A stretch of 6,304 nt of DNA from Erysipelotrichaceae bacterium (lineage in GTDB: Bacteria > Bacillota_I > Bacilli_A > Erysipelotrichales > Erysipelotrichaceae): assembly GCA_024709285.1 (NCBI GenBank), contig JANJWY010000129.1, positions 1 to 6,304 on the forward strand, written 5' to 3'. This document shows positions 1 through 6,127 of this stretch, in pieces. The notes beneath the pieces were generated by a model. The model was not told where the DNA came from and made no database searches. It worked only from the letters and a program-made list of their open reading frames with translations. Position 1 is the first letter of the stretch. Every line of letters starts with the position of its first letter. Made by a program: the position numbers and the translations under genes.

Positions 1-74
1 GGGATGACAAGAATATTGCGGTATTGGGTAAGGGATTGGCGCAATGTGCCATCGACTTTCTCAATAACGATTGA
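1..74 (+). CDS. C-terminal end of an unrecognised upstream protein (partial)
   Basis: The frame beginning at base 3 is open to the window edge and ends at TGA 72-74. It encodes a 23-residue tail ending in ..AIDFLNND. Its composition (alternating hydrophobic and charged residues with a GKGLAQCAIDFL stretch that could form an amphipathic helix) looks like a real protein end. Frame 1 is also open here but gives a Trp/Arg/Asn-rich peptide that looks less like a protein. The tail is too short to assign a family. The next gene begins about 50 bases downstream with no terminator visible between, so the two are probably co-transcribed. Confidence 0.45.
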   Translation, partial: DDKNIAVLGKGLAQCAIDFLNND

Positions 75-105
75 CACAACCGATTCCATCAACGAAAATA
101 AAGAT

Positions 106-118
106 AAGGATTTTGGTG
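106..118 (+). promoter_or_regulatory. Ribosome binding site region deciding the NYN-LOTUS start
   Basis: AAGGA at 106-110 lies 5 bases before an in-frame GTG (116-118) and 14 bases before the ATG at 125. GGTGA at 115-119 also matches part of the Shine-Dalgarno consensus and sits 5 bases before that ATG. Both starts are therefore possible, and they differ by only three residues. The ATG was preferred because it keeps a short N-terminus before the first beta strand of the NYN domain, but AAGGA spacing favours the GTG. Confidence 0.45.
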
Positions 119-124
119 AAAAAA

Positions 125-868
125 ATGGAAATCAGAGAAGACTTGAGGCTTGCGGTATTGATTGATGCCGACAATGTCCCTTATGCAAATATTAAGAATG
201 TCATGGAAGAAATCGCCCGTTACGGTACACCGTTTATCAAGCGTATTTATGGTGACTGGACTAAACCGAATTTGAGCGGGTGGAAACCGGTGTTATTGGA
301 AAATGCAATCACACCGATTCAGCAATACGGGTATACGATTGGTAAGAATTCAACCGACAGTGCGATGATCATCGATGCGATGGACATCCTGTACTCACAA
401 AATATTGAGGGTTTCTGCATCGTGTCTTCGGACAGTGATTTTACCCGACTGGCAATCCGGTTACGTGAGGCCGGAAAGAGAGTTATCGGCATCGGCGAAA
501 AGAAAACACCCAACCCCTTCATCGTTGCCTGTGATAAGTTTATATATATCGAAATCATTGATAAGGAAATCGCCAAGAAGGAAAGCCCTGAAAAAACCAC
601 GATGTCGGATAAGTCGCGTCGTGAGGTCATCCGTCTGATTTCCAGTGCGATCGATGATTTGGCAGATGATAACGGATTTGCTTTCTTAGGCGAAATCGGT
701 ACGTTTTTAATGAAAAAACAACCGGACTTTGACCCTCGGAACTATGGATTCCAAAAGCTGACGGCATTGGTGAAAAACCTGAAAGTATTTGAAATCGATG
801 AGCGGCGCAGCGGGAAGACCAATATCAAACATGTCTTCATCCGCAATCGCAACGGAAATGCAGTATAA
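125..868 (+). CDS. NYN-domain putative ribonuclease with C-terminal LOTUS/OST-HTH domain
   Basis: This 247-residue soluble protein has two domains. Residues 8-147 form a NYN (PIN-like, LabA-type) fold. Conserved acidic residues expected to bind metal are visible in IDADN (D14, D16), in STDSAMIIDAMD (D78, D84, D87) and in SSDSDF (D103, D105). After a charged linker (about 147-163), residues 164-240 match a LOTUS/OST-HTH winged helix (FLGEIGTFLMKK followed by FDPRNYGFQKLTALVKNL). NYN proteins are generally metal-dependent RNases, and LOTUS domains bind RNA, so a cytoplasmic RNA-cleaving or RNA-regulating role is inferred; the substrate is unknown. All the acidic motifs look intact. Start choice is ATG 125, with GTG 116 as a close alternative; a TTG at 71 would overlap the previous gene and lacks a ribosome binding site. 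The gene ends directly on a terminator and shows no functional link to the mannitol gene after it. Confidence 0.88.
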   Translation: MEIREDLRLAVLIDADNVPYANIKNVMEEIARYGTPFIKRIYGDWTKPNLSGWKPVLLENAITPIQQYGYTIGKNSTDSAMIIDAMDILYSQNIEGFCIVSSDSDFTRLAIRLREAGKRVIGIGEKKTPNPFIVACDKFIYIEIIDKEIAKKESPEKTTMSDKSRREVIRLISSAIDDLADDNGFAFLGEIGTFLMKKQPDFDPRNYGFQKLTALVKNLKVFEIDERRSGKTNIKHVFIRNRNGNAV

Positions 869-886
869 GGGGGCAACCCCTTTTTT
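867..886 (+). terminator. Rho-independent terminator after the NYN-LOTUS gene
   Basis: AAGGGG (867-872), loop GCAA (873-876), CCCCTT (877-882), with a T-run at 881-886. The GCAA loop is a GNRA tetraloop. The hairpin begins inside the TAA stop codon. Confidence 0.85.
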
Positions 887-898
887 CATTCCCTAATC

Positions 899-921
899 CT
901 GTCATCATTGGCTACTGACAA
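899..921 (+). promoter_or_regulatory. Possible activator operator upstream of mtlA (TGTCA...TGACA inverted repeat)
   Basis: TGTCA (900-904) and TGACA (916-920) form an inverted repeat with an 11-base spacer, about 55-75 bases upstream of the predicted mtlA transcription start. The position suits an activator. From memory, MtlR sites in bacilli contain TTGTCA-like half-sites, but the spacing here is not the one I recall, so the assignment is tentative. Confidence 0.25.
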
Positions 922-938
922 CCTTACATTTCTATAAA

Positions 939-967
939 TTGTATGTTGTAAACGCTGCCACTATACT
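939..967 (+). promoter_or_regulatory. Predicted sigma-A promoter of mtlA
   Basis: A -10 element TATACT (962-967) lies 17 bases after TTGTAT (939-944). The -10 is good, whereas the -35 matches only the first three positions of TTGACA, as expected for a promoter that needs an activator. The predicted start of transcription is about 973-975, giving a 5' leader of roughly 40 bases. Confidence 0.6.
947..960 (+). promoter_or_regulatory. cre box (CcpA catabolite repression site) in the mtlA promoter
   Basis: TGTAAACGCTGCCA matches the consensus TGWAARCGYTWNCW at 13 of 14 positions (the mismatch is G957 at a W position). It fills the spacer between the -35 and -10 elements, so bound CcpA would block RNA polymerase. 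Glucose repression of mtlA is the expected outcome for a mannitol PTS gene. Confidence 0.75.
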
Positions 968-969
968 GA

Positions 970-998
970 AATTGTAGAGAAATATCTCTAAAACAATT
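970..998 (+). promoter_or_regulatory. Stem-loop at the predicted 5' end of the mtlA mRNA
   Basis: TAGAGA (975-980), loop AATA, TCTCTA (985-990) form a perfect 6-bp hairpin. AATTG (970-974) and CAATT (994-998) can extend it across a 3-base bulge. It starts at about +1 and ends just before the ribosome binding site. It has no T-tract, so it is not a terminator. It could stabilise the mRNA or be a DNA operator. Confidence 0.45.
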
Positions 999-1014
999 GA
1001 AAGGGGTTGTATTT

Positions 1015-2358
1015 ATGAGAGAAAAAATTCAAGTATTTGGCCGCTTCCTCAGCAGTATGGTCATGCCGAACATCGGTGCGTTCATCGCTTGGGGTTTCAT
1101 CACCGCTTTATTCATCCCAACCGGATGGACACCGAATGAAAACTTAGCCGCATTGGTCGGTCCGATGATCGTCTACTTGTTGCCAGTATTGATTGGTTAT
1201 ACCGGTGGTCGTGTCGTTCATGGTACCCGCGGTGCTGTAGTTGGTGCTGTTGCTACGATGGGTGTCATCGTTGGTTCATCTGTTCCGATGTTTATCGGAG
1301 CAATGATTGTCGGTCCTGCTGCTGCATGGCTGATGAAGAAGTTCGACCAGGCAATTGAAGGTAAAGTTCCCGGTGGATTTGAAATGTTGGTTAACAACTT
1401 CTCCCTCGGACTATTGGGATTGGGTGCCGCATTGGTATCTTATATCATCATCGGACCGACGGTACAAACAGGTATCGATGGCGTATCGGCTGCTGTTAAA
1501 TCGGTTGTTGATGCAGGATTACTGCCATTGGTTTCTATTCTAGTTGAACCTGCGAAAGTATTGTTCTTAAATAATGCGCTTAACCACGGAATCTTCGGTC
1601 CGTTAGGCGTCAATGAAGTTGCTGAAGCCGGAAAGTCGATCTTCTTCTTGATCGAAACCAATCCGGGTCCGGGTTTGGGTATCTTGGTTGCTTACTTTGT
1701 ATTCGGCAAAGGCTTAGCCAAACAATCCGCTCCAGGTTCCATGATCATCCATTTCTTGGGTGGTATCCATGAAATCTACTTCCCATATGTATTAATGAAT
1801 CCGTTATTGGTCTTGGCTGTTATTGCCGGTGGTGCATCCGGTGTATTAACCTTCTCCATCTTGGGTGCAGGTTTAGTTGCTACTCCATCCCCAGGTTCTA
1901 TCTTCGCATTAGCTGCCATGGCTCCAAAAGGCGGTTTGCTGCCAGTCTTGATTGGTATCACCGTCGCTGCAGCAGTCTCATTCTTAGTAGCTGCCGTAAT
2001 CTTGAAGTTCACAGATAAAGAAGCTGATTTGGAAGTCGCAAAAGCACAAGTAAAAGATTTAAAAGGCAACTTAAAACAAGTAGCTGTAAAGAAAATCGTC
2101 TTTGCATGTGATGCCGGTATGGGATCTTCCGCAATGGGTGCAACCACATTACGCAAAAAAGTACAGGCTGCCGGTTTAGATATTGAAGTCATTCATAAAG
2201 CGATCGAAGATATTCCTTCAGATTGTCAGATCGTCGTTACTCATGAAACATTGGCCGGTCGCGCAAAAGCTGCCGCTCCGCAAGCTGAAATTGTAACGAT
2301 CACCAATTTTGTCGGTGCTCCGGAATACGATCAAATCGTAGCCAAATTAGTAAAATAG
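1015..2358 (+). CDS. mtlA: PTS mannitol-specific transporter, EIICB component
   Basis: A 447-residue inner-membrane permease and phosphotransferase that imports mannitol and delivers it as mannitol-1-phosphate. Residues 1 to about 335 are the EIIC membrane domain and closely follow the MtlA sequence as I know it from E. coli: the N-terminal FGRFLSSMVMPNIGAFIAWG, the VEPAKVLFLNNALNHGIF loop, and the GGIHEIYFPYVLMNP motif with the key glutamate E253. After a Lys-rich linker (about 335-358), the EIIB domain begins with KKIVFACDAGMGSSAMGA, where C365 is the phosphorylated cysteine. No EIIA domain follows, so EIIA must come from a separate gene (mtlF), which is absent from the window. The start is ATG 1015, 8 bases after AAAGGGG (1000-1006); the in-frame TTG at 997 would overlap that site. 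The gene has its own promoter, cre box and terminator, so it appears monocistronic. Confidence 0.97.
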   Translation: MREKIQVFGRFLSSMVMPNIGAFIAWGFITALFIPTGWTPNENLAALVGPMIVYLLPVLIGYTGGRVVHGTRGAVVGAVATMGVIVGSSVPMFIGAMIVGPAAAWLMKKFDQAIEGKVPGGFEMLVNNFSLGLLGLGAALVSYIIIGPTVQTGIDGVSAAVKSVVDAGLLPLVSILVEPAKVLFLNNALNHGIFGPLGVNEVAEAGKSIFFLIETNPGPGLGILVAYFVFGKGLAKQSAPGSMIIHFLGGIHEIYFPYVLMNPLLVLAVIAGGASGVLTFSILGAGLVATPSPGSIFALAAMAPKGGLLPVLIGITVAAAVSFLVAAVILKFTDKEADLEVAKAQVKDLKGNLKQVAVKKIVFACDAGMGSSAMGATTLRKKVQAAGLDIEVIHKAIEDIPSDCQIVVTHETLAGRAKAAAPQAEIVTITNFVGAPEYDQIVAKLVK

Positions 2359-2365
2359 TTGACTT

Positions 2366-2389
2366 AGAGAGGGAAACCTCTCTTTTTTT
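2366..2389 (+). terminator. Rho-independent terminator after mtlA
   Basis: AGAGAGG (2366-2372), loop GAAA (GNRA tetraloop), CCTCTCT (2377-2383), followed by a run of seven T (2383-2389). It separates mtlA from the ABC operon. Confidence 0.92.
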
Positions 2390-2390
2390 A

Positions 2391-2411
2391 TTTCGTCATA
2401 TTTTCGTCATA
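2391..2411 (+). repeat. Tandem direct repeat TTTCGTCATA upstream of the ABC-PASTA operon
   Basis: Two identical 10-base copies at 2391-2400 and 2402-2411 have an 11-base period, about one helical turn. They cover the place where a -35 element should be. This arrangement is typical of binding sites for a dimeric activator such as an OmpR-family response regulator. No regulator of that type is encoded in the window. Confidence 0.6.
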
Positions 2412-2420
2412 AGTGACATA

Positions 2421-2426
2421 TATAAT
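2421..2426 (+). promoter_or_regulatory. -10 element of the ABC-PASTA operon promoter
   Basis: A perfect TATAAT at 2421-2426 predicts a start of transcription near 2433. At 17 bases upstream the sequence is ATATTT, with no resemblance to TTGACA, and there is no TGn extension. The promoter probably depends on a factor binding the direct repeat just upstream. Confidence 0.6.
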
Positions 2427-2451
2427 ACTTCCATATCAGGGAGGTATATTT

Positions 2452-3894
2452 ATGTACTTTATTCTTCGGGCAATCGAATACATCAAGAAACAGAAAGCCA
2501 AAACGATTCTGCTCTTCGTGCTTTTCTTCATTATCGCCAACATTGCAATGGCTGGCTTGTCCGTATATCGGGCAAGTGAAGTAGCCAAGCAAAACATCCG
2601 CACCGAAATCGGTGCAAATGTTGTATATTCCATCGATTCAGTAAAGTTGACGACAGACGTCAAGAGTGGACTGATTGAATATGAAACCGATGCATCCACC
2701 CTTGCAGGAGTACCATTGTTAAAGAATGTTCAACTGCTGGTGAATCTCGATTATGTGAAATCAGTCGATATGATTCTGCATCTTGAAGTAGTCAACGAAC
2801 TTCTCGAACAATACATTTATATACCAACGACGACTCAAACAGGTCAAGGCAAAGTGAATCCAACAGTTGAGACAGGGGATTTCAGTTTAAAAACATACAG
2901 TTCTCTTATTCCAACTGATTTTTCAAACAACAACGCAACACTGGTTGAAGGCAGATTTGCCAATGAGACGGAAATTTCAAGTGCGAGCAATGTCATCCTT
3001 GTCGAAAAGACATTTGCTGACAATAATCAGCTCAAATTGGGTGATACCGTTGAATTAACAGAGTTCAATGCAACAGATTCTTCGCCCATATCATTTACAA
3101 TCATCGGAATATATAAGTCAAACGTAGTGTTGGATGATCGGATAGCCCGAACAATGTCACCGGCACTTCTACCGCAAAACCAGTTTTTCATACATTTTGA
3201 TGCCATTGAAAATATTATGAGCACACCGGTAAGTGATGATACGCTTCTGGCAGGTGCAGTGTTTGAACTAGAAGATCCCACATATATCAGTGCCTTCAAA
3301 GTTTTCGCAGCAGAGAAGATTGATCTTAAATACGGACTTCTCGATGCTAACGACGCTCTTTACAATCAATTATCCGGCCCGATCGACTCATTAGGAAATC
3401 TGTCTGGAATGATGGTCATTATCGTCATGATTGCCGGAGCACTTATTTTGGGATTGATTACCGCTCTTACCGTCAATCAACGCAAATACGAAATCGGCAT
3501 GCTGTTGGCCATCGGGGAAAGTAAATTAAAAATTATCAGTCAGTTCATCGTCGAAGTTGCTGTGATTGCCGTAATTGCCTTTGGCTTATCGGTCTTCACC
3601 GGTATTCAAGCAGGCAAGATGATCAGTGAAAGCGTCTCGATGCAACCTTCAACTGCTGTTGTCAGTACGACAGGAACACAAAGCGGCAGAGGAAGTTCTT
3701 CGAAGTATACACAACCTGTTATGACGAATCCATCCATGAATATTGATGATGTTGAAATCAATATCGAACTCGATGGAAAGTCAATCTTGTTGCTATTGGG
3801 GTCAGGGTTGTTGATTTCAATCGTCAGTGTCATTATTCCTGCCTTATATGTAACCCGCTATAATCCCAAACAAATATTGAATAACATCGGTTAG
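2452..3894 (+). CDS. ABC transporter permease, FtsX/MacB-like
   Basis: A 480-residue membrane protein with the four-helix layout of type VII (mechanotransmission) ABC permeases. TM1 is at about 17-38, a large extracellular domain at 40-310, then TM2 (317-340), TM3 (363-385) and TM4 (445-467). The cytoplasmic segment between TM2 and TM3 contains RKYEIGMLLAIGESK, the typical FtsX-family coupling helix that contacts the ATPase. The short basic C-terminus (TRYNPKQILNNIG) is also typical. The extracellular domain contains a MacB-like stretch (VEGRFANETE.., followed by LGDTVEL). An unusual second extracellular loop of about 57 residues (388-444) between TM3 and TM4 is Ser/Thr-rich. Such proteins usually do not move substrate across the membrane but pass ATPase motion to the outside, or release lipoproteins or peptides. 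The start is ATG 2452, 7 bases after AGGGAGG; the GTG at 2413 precedes the -10 and is excluded. First gene of a three-gene operon. Confidence 0.9.
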   Translation: MYFILRAIEYIKKQKAKTILLFVLFFIIANIAMAGLSVYRASEVAKQNIRTEIGANVVYSIDSVKLTTDVKSGLIEYETDASTLAGVPLLKNVQLLVNLDYVKSVDMILHLEVVNELLEQYIYIPTTTQTGQGKVNPTVETGDFSLKTYSSLIPTDFSNNNATLVEGRFANETEISSASNVILVEKTFADNNQLKLGDTVELTEFNATDSSPISFTIIGIYKSNVVLDDRIARTMSPALLPQNQFFIHFDAIENIMSTPVSDDTLLAGAVFELEDPTYISAFKVFAAEKIDLKYGLLDANDALYNQLSGPIDSLGNLSGMMVIIVMIAGALILGLITALTVNQRKYEIGMLLAIGESKLKIISQFIVEVAVIAVIAFGLSVFTGIQAGKMISESVSMQPSTAVVSTTGTQSGRGSSSKYTQPVMTNPSMNIDDVEINIELDGKSILLLLGSGLLISIVSVIIPALYVTRYNPKQILNNIG

Positions 3895-3904
3895 GAGAAA
3901 AACT

Positions 3905-4594
3905 ATGTCCATACTATCCTTAAAAAACGTTTCCTACGGTTATATTGATGGAAACAAGAAAAGAACGATCATTAATGACTTAAGTTATGACTTTGAAGTC
4001 GGTAAGTTTTACACGATTTTCGGTCCATCCGGAAGCGGAAAGACTACACTTCTATCATTGATTGGGGCATTGGAAAAGACGCAGGAAGGTGCGATATTGT
4101 TCGATGGTCAATCCATCGAAAGCATCGGATTATCCAAATACCGCCGCAATCACCAATCCATTGTTTTTCAACAGTTTAACTTACTGCCCTATTTGAGCGC
4201 ACTGGACAATGTTATCAATGTGATGAACATTACCAACAATCCCATACCTAAACCTTACAAAGAGACAGCACTAAAACTGCTCAATCAGTTGGGAATTGTG
4301 GAAAGCAAAGCGATACGAAGCATCCAGAAATTATCCGGTGGCGAGCAGCAACGTGTTGCGATCGCCCGTGCTTTAGCAACCAATGTCAAACTGATCCTTG
4401 CAGATGAGCCCACGGGAAATCTCGACACGGACACAGAGCGCGAAATCATTAGTATTTTTAAAAACCTGGCTCACGACTATCAGTGCTGTGTCATCGTGGT
4501 ATCACATAGCCAAGAGGTTACCAAGGAAAGTGATGTTTCCTTAAGACTTACCAATGGTAAGCTCGTTGAAATCAAAGGTGAAAAGCATGAGTGA
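3905..4594 (+). CDS. ABC transporter ATP-binding protein (MacB/LolD/FtsE type)
   Basis: A 229-residue cytoplasmic ATPase that powers the permease encoded just upstream. All ABC motifs are intact: Walker A GPSGSGKTT (40-48, K46), Q-loop glutamine in VFQQFNLLP (Q89), signature LSGGEQQRVAIARAL (143-157), Walker B LILADEP (163-169, catalytic E168), D-loop NLD (172-174) and H-loop H201. The ADEPTGNLD string is characteristic of the MacB/LolD/FtsE subfamily, which pairs with four-helix permeases as a homodimer. ATG 3905 lies 7 bases after AGGAG (3893-3897), which overlaps the permease stop codon, so the two are probably translated together. The end overlaps the start of the PASTA gene. The transported or signalled substrate cannot be told from this sequence. 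Confidence 0.97.
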   Translation: MSILSLKNVSYGYIDGNKKRTIINDLSYDFEVGKFYTIFGPSGSGKTTLLSLIGALEKTQEGAILFDGQSIESIGLSKYRRNHQSIVFQQFNLLPYLSALDNVINVMNITNNPIPKPYKETALKLLNQLGIVESKAIRSIQKLSGGEQQRVAIARALATNVKLILADEPTGNLDTDTEREIISIFKNLAHDYQCCVIVVSHSQEVTKESDVSLRLTNGKLVEIKGEKHE

Positions 4595-6014
4595 GAAGGG
4601 GTTTCTTGAACAGTTAAACGAAAAAGACAGCAAACCGGAGAGTTTTGAACCGGAGCACTTTGAGAAAGTTAAGAAATCGCACCTGAAATACTACATTGTC
4701 GGATTATTGCTGATCGTTAGTTTCTTTGGTGCATTTTACATTCTTTACCGCCCTGTCGAAATGATCGACATGGTCAAAATGAATGCAAATGACGCACTGA
4801 TTTGGGCAAGCAAAAACAATGTCCAATTGATTTCTGTTGATGTCTTTAGTGATACAGAAGAATCGGGAATCGTCATATCACAGAGCATTTTACCTCAGAC
4901 CCGTGTGAGTAAAACTGATATTGTCGAATTAACCGTATCCAAGGGTATCGATCCGGATAAGATCATCGATTTACCGACATTTGACAGTCAATGGACCAAG
5001 ACTGCAATCATTGCCTGGATCGAAGAGAATCATGTCAGTAATTTCCAATTTATGAGCATCGTGGATGAAGCAGCCATAGATAACACATTGCTAGATTTTT
5101 CCACAGAAAGTGGGAATGTTGACACGATCAAACGAAGTGAACAAATTATATTCAATATAGCCACACAGCCTGAAACAGTAGTGATCACAATGACTGATCT
5201 GTTGAATATGAGCCAGGCGCAAGCAGAAAATTGGGCTGTGACTAATGGAATCAAAACTGTTATCAAAACGGCTTTCAGCAGCTCGGTGGATAAAGGGAAA
5301 GTCATATCCCAAGATATTTTAGCAGGCTCTATCATTGAGAGCGATTCAACCGTTGTTCTAGTCATATCCAAGGGACCAGCTGTTAAAGTTGCAGACTTTC
5401 AAACGCTCAGTGCTGCTGAAGCTAAACAATGGGCAACACAAAACGATATACAGATTATAACAGATACTAAATATCACATGTCCATCTCAGCGAACAAGCT
5501 GATATCACAATCACTTTCTGCGGGTAGTTGGGTTGCATCCGGATCAAAAATCCAGCTTGTATATTCCTTGGGCAATAAGATCTCCATCTCTGATTATGTA
5601 AATCAATCGATTTCCCAGCTTGAATCATTTGTGACAAGCCAAAATGAGATTGGTGCAAAGTTGAAGTTGACAATCACATATCAGTATTCCAATGTAACAA
5701 GCATCAACCGCATCGTATATATCGAGCATCGCGACACGAAAATAAGCATGGACAGTGAGATTGAAGTTATAGTTTCTTTGGGTCGACTTGTTAAAATGCC
5801 AGATCTGAGTTTGATTGAATCATCGGATGCAGACACATTGGCACTGGATGTCATAGAGGCTTGTGAAATCAGCGGTCTTACATGCAAAATCAGTTTCGTT
5901 ACAACGGAAGAACCGGAGTTAGCCAATACTATTGTGTATCAGTCCGTAGAATCGAATGTGTACATTTCAAACAGTGTGCTAGTGGAGGTTCACATAGCGA
6001 AACTCGCAGACTAA
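4587..6014 (+). CDS. Single-pass membrane protein with about six degenerate PASTA repeats
   Basis: A 475-residue protein with a short, charged cytoplasmic N-terminus (1-32, Glu/Lys-rich), one membrane helix (about 34-54) and a long extracellular region. That region divides into about six PASTA-like units: 56-119, 126-193, 197-263, 265-329, 331-398 and 400-472. Most carry a two-part signature: an S..EA..WA..N helix (ANDALIWASKNN, SQAQAENWAVTN, SAAEAKQWATQN), then GxVISQ.. and a final strand ending VSKG or SLG. Units 2, 5 and 6 are the most diverged. PASTA domains normally occur on PknB-type kinases and class B penicillin-binding proteins, where they bind peptidoglycan fragments or position the protein in the wall. 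No kinase, transpeptidase or hydrolase domain is present here. ATG 4587 overlaps the ATPase stop by 8 bases (ATGAGTGA) and follows AAAGGTGA (4574-4581), indicating translational coupling. It is probably an accessory or sensor subunit of the ABC complex. Function is inferred. Confidence 0.85.
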   Translation: MSEKGFLEQLNEKDSKPESFEPEHFEKVKKSHLKYYIVGLLLIVSFFGAFYILYRPVEMIDMVKMNANDALIWASKNNVQLISVDVFSDTEESGIVISQSILPQTRVSKTDIVELTVSKGIDPDKIIDLPTFDSQWTKTAIIAWIEENHVSNFQFMSIVDEAAIDNTLLDFSTESGNVDTIKRSEQIIFNIATQPETVVITMTDLLNMSQAQAENWAVTNGIKTVIKTAFSSSVDKGKVISQDILAGSIIESDSTVVLVISKGPAVKVADFQTLSAAEAKQWATQNDIQIITDTKYHMSISANKLISQSLSAGSWVASGSKIQLVYSLGNKISISDYVNQSISQLESFVTSQNEIGAKLKLTITYQYSNVTSINRIVYIEHRDTKISMDSEIEVIVSLGRLVKMPDLSLIESSDADTLALDVIEACEISGLTCKISFVTTEEPELANTIVYQSVESNVYISNSVLVEVHIAKLAD

Positions 6015-6039
6015 CAAGACGTAAAAAGTCTTGTTTTTT
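6013..6039 (+). terminator. Rho-independent terminator after the ABC-PASTA operon
   Basis: AACAAGAC (6013-6020), loop GTAAAAA, GTCTTGTT (6028-6035), T-run 6034-6039. The 8-bp stem begins within the TAA stop codon of the PASTA gene. Confidence 0.9.
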
Positions 6040-6101
6040 AGTTTTGGCAACATTGTTTACGGCAAGATTCAACTGCAAATTCGTGATTTATCCAAAGCAC
6101 T

Positions 6102-6110
6102 TGTTATAAT
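6102..6110 (+). promoter_or_regulatory. Extended -10 promoter of the putative mtlR
   Basis: TGTTATAAT is a perfect extended -10 (TGn plus TATAAT). No TTGACA-like -35 is visible 16-18 bases upstream. Transcription would start near 6116-6117, so the leader would be only about 11-12 bases and consist almost entirely of the ribosome binding site GAGGTGA (6117-6123). Confidence 0.65.
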
Positions 6111-6127
6111 AAAGGTGAGGTGAGACC

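Noticed and set aside
71..124. N-terminal extension of the NYN-LOTUS gene to the TTG at 71
   Set aside because: It would overlap the end of the upstream frame, has no ribosome binding site, and adds a basic stretch not expected in the family.
970..998. Palindrome in the mtlA leader as a ribonucleic antiterminator (RAT/BglG type)
   Set aside because: There is no terminator hairpin with a T-tract overlapping it before mtlA, and MtlR-type regulators act on DNA.
997..1014. N-terminal extension of mtlA to the TTG at 997
   Set aside because: The ribosome binding site AAAGGGG (1000-1006) would fall inside the coding region. The conserved MtlA N-terminus begins at ATG 1015.
1776..2192. 138-residue open frame on the minus strand opposite mtlA
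   Set aside because: It lies entirely inside mtlA, whose protein is strongly conserved. Its peptide is rich in Ala/Thr/Lys, as expected for a shadow frame, and no family was recognised.
2413..2451. N-terminal extension of the permease to the GTG at 2413
   Set aside because: It starts upstream of the TATAAT box and would not be in the transcript. ATG 2452 has an excellent ribosome binding site.
5030..5371. 113-residue open frame on the minus strand inside the PASTA gene
   Set aside because: The hydrophobic, Ser/Ile-rich peptide is a reverse-strand shadow of the beta-rich PASTA repeats. No promoter or ribosome binding site was noticed for it.
5882..6109. 75-residue plus-strand frame running across the end of the PASTA gene into the intergenic region
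   Set aside because: It crosses a strong terminator, has an Arg/Cys/Phe-rich composition unlike its neighbours, and lacks a ribosome binding site.
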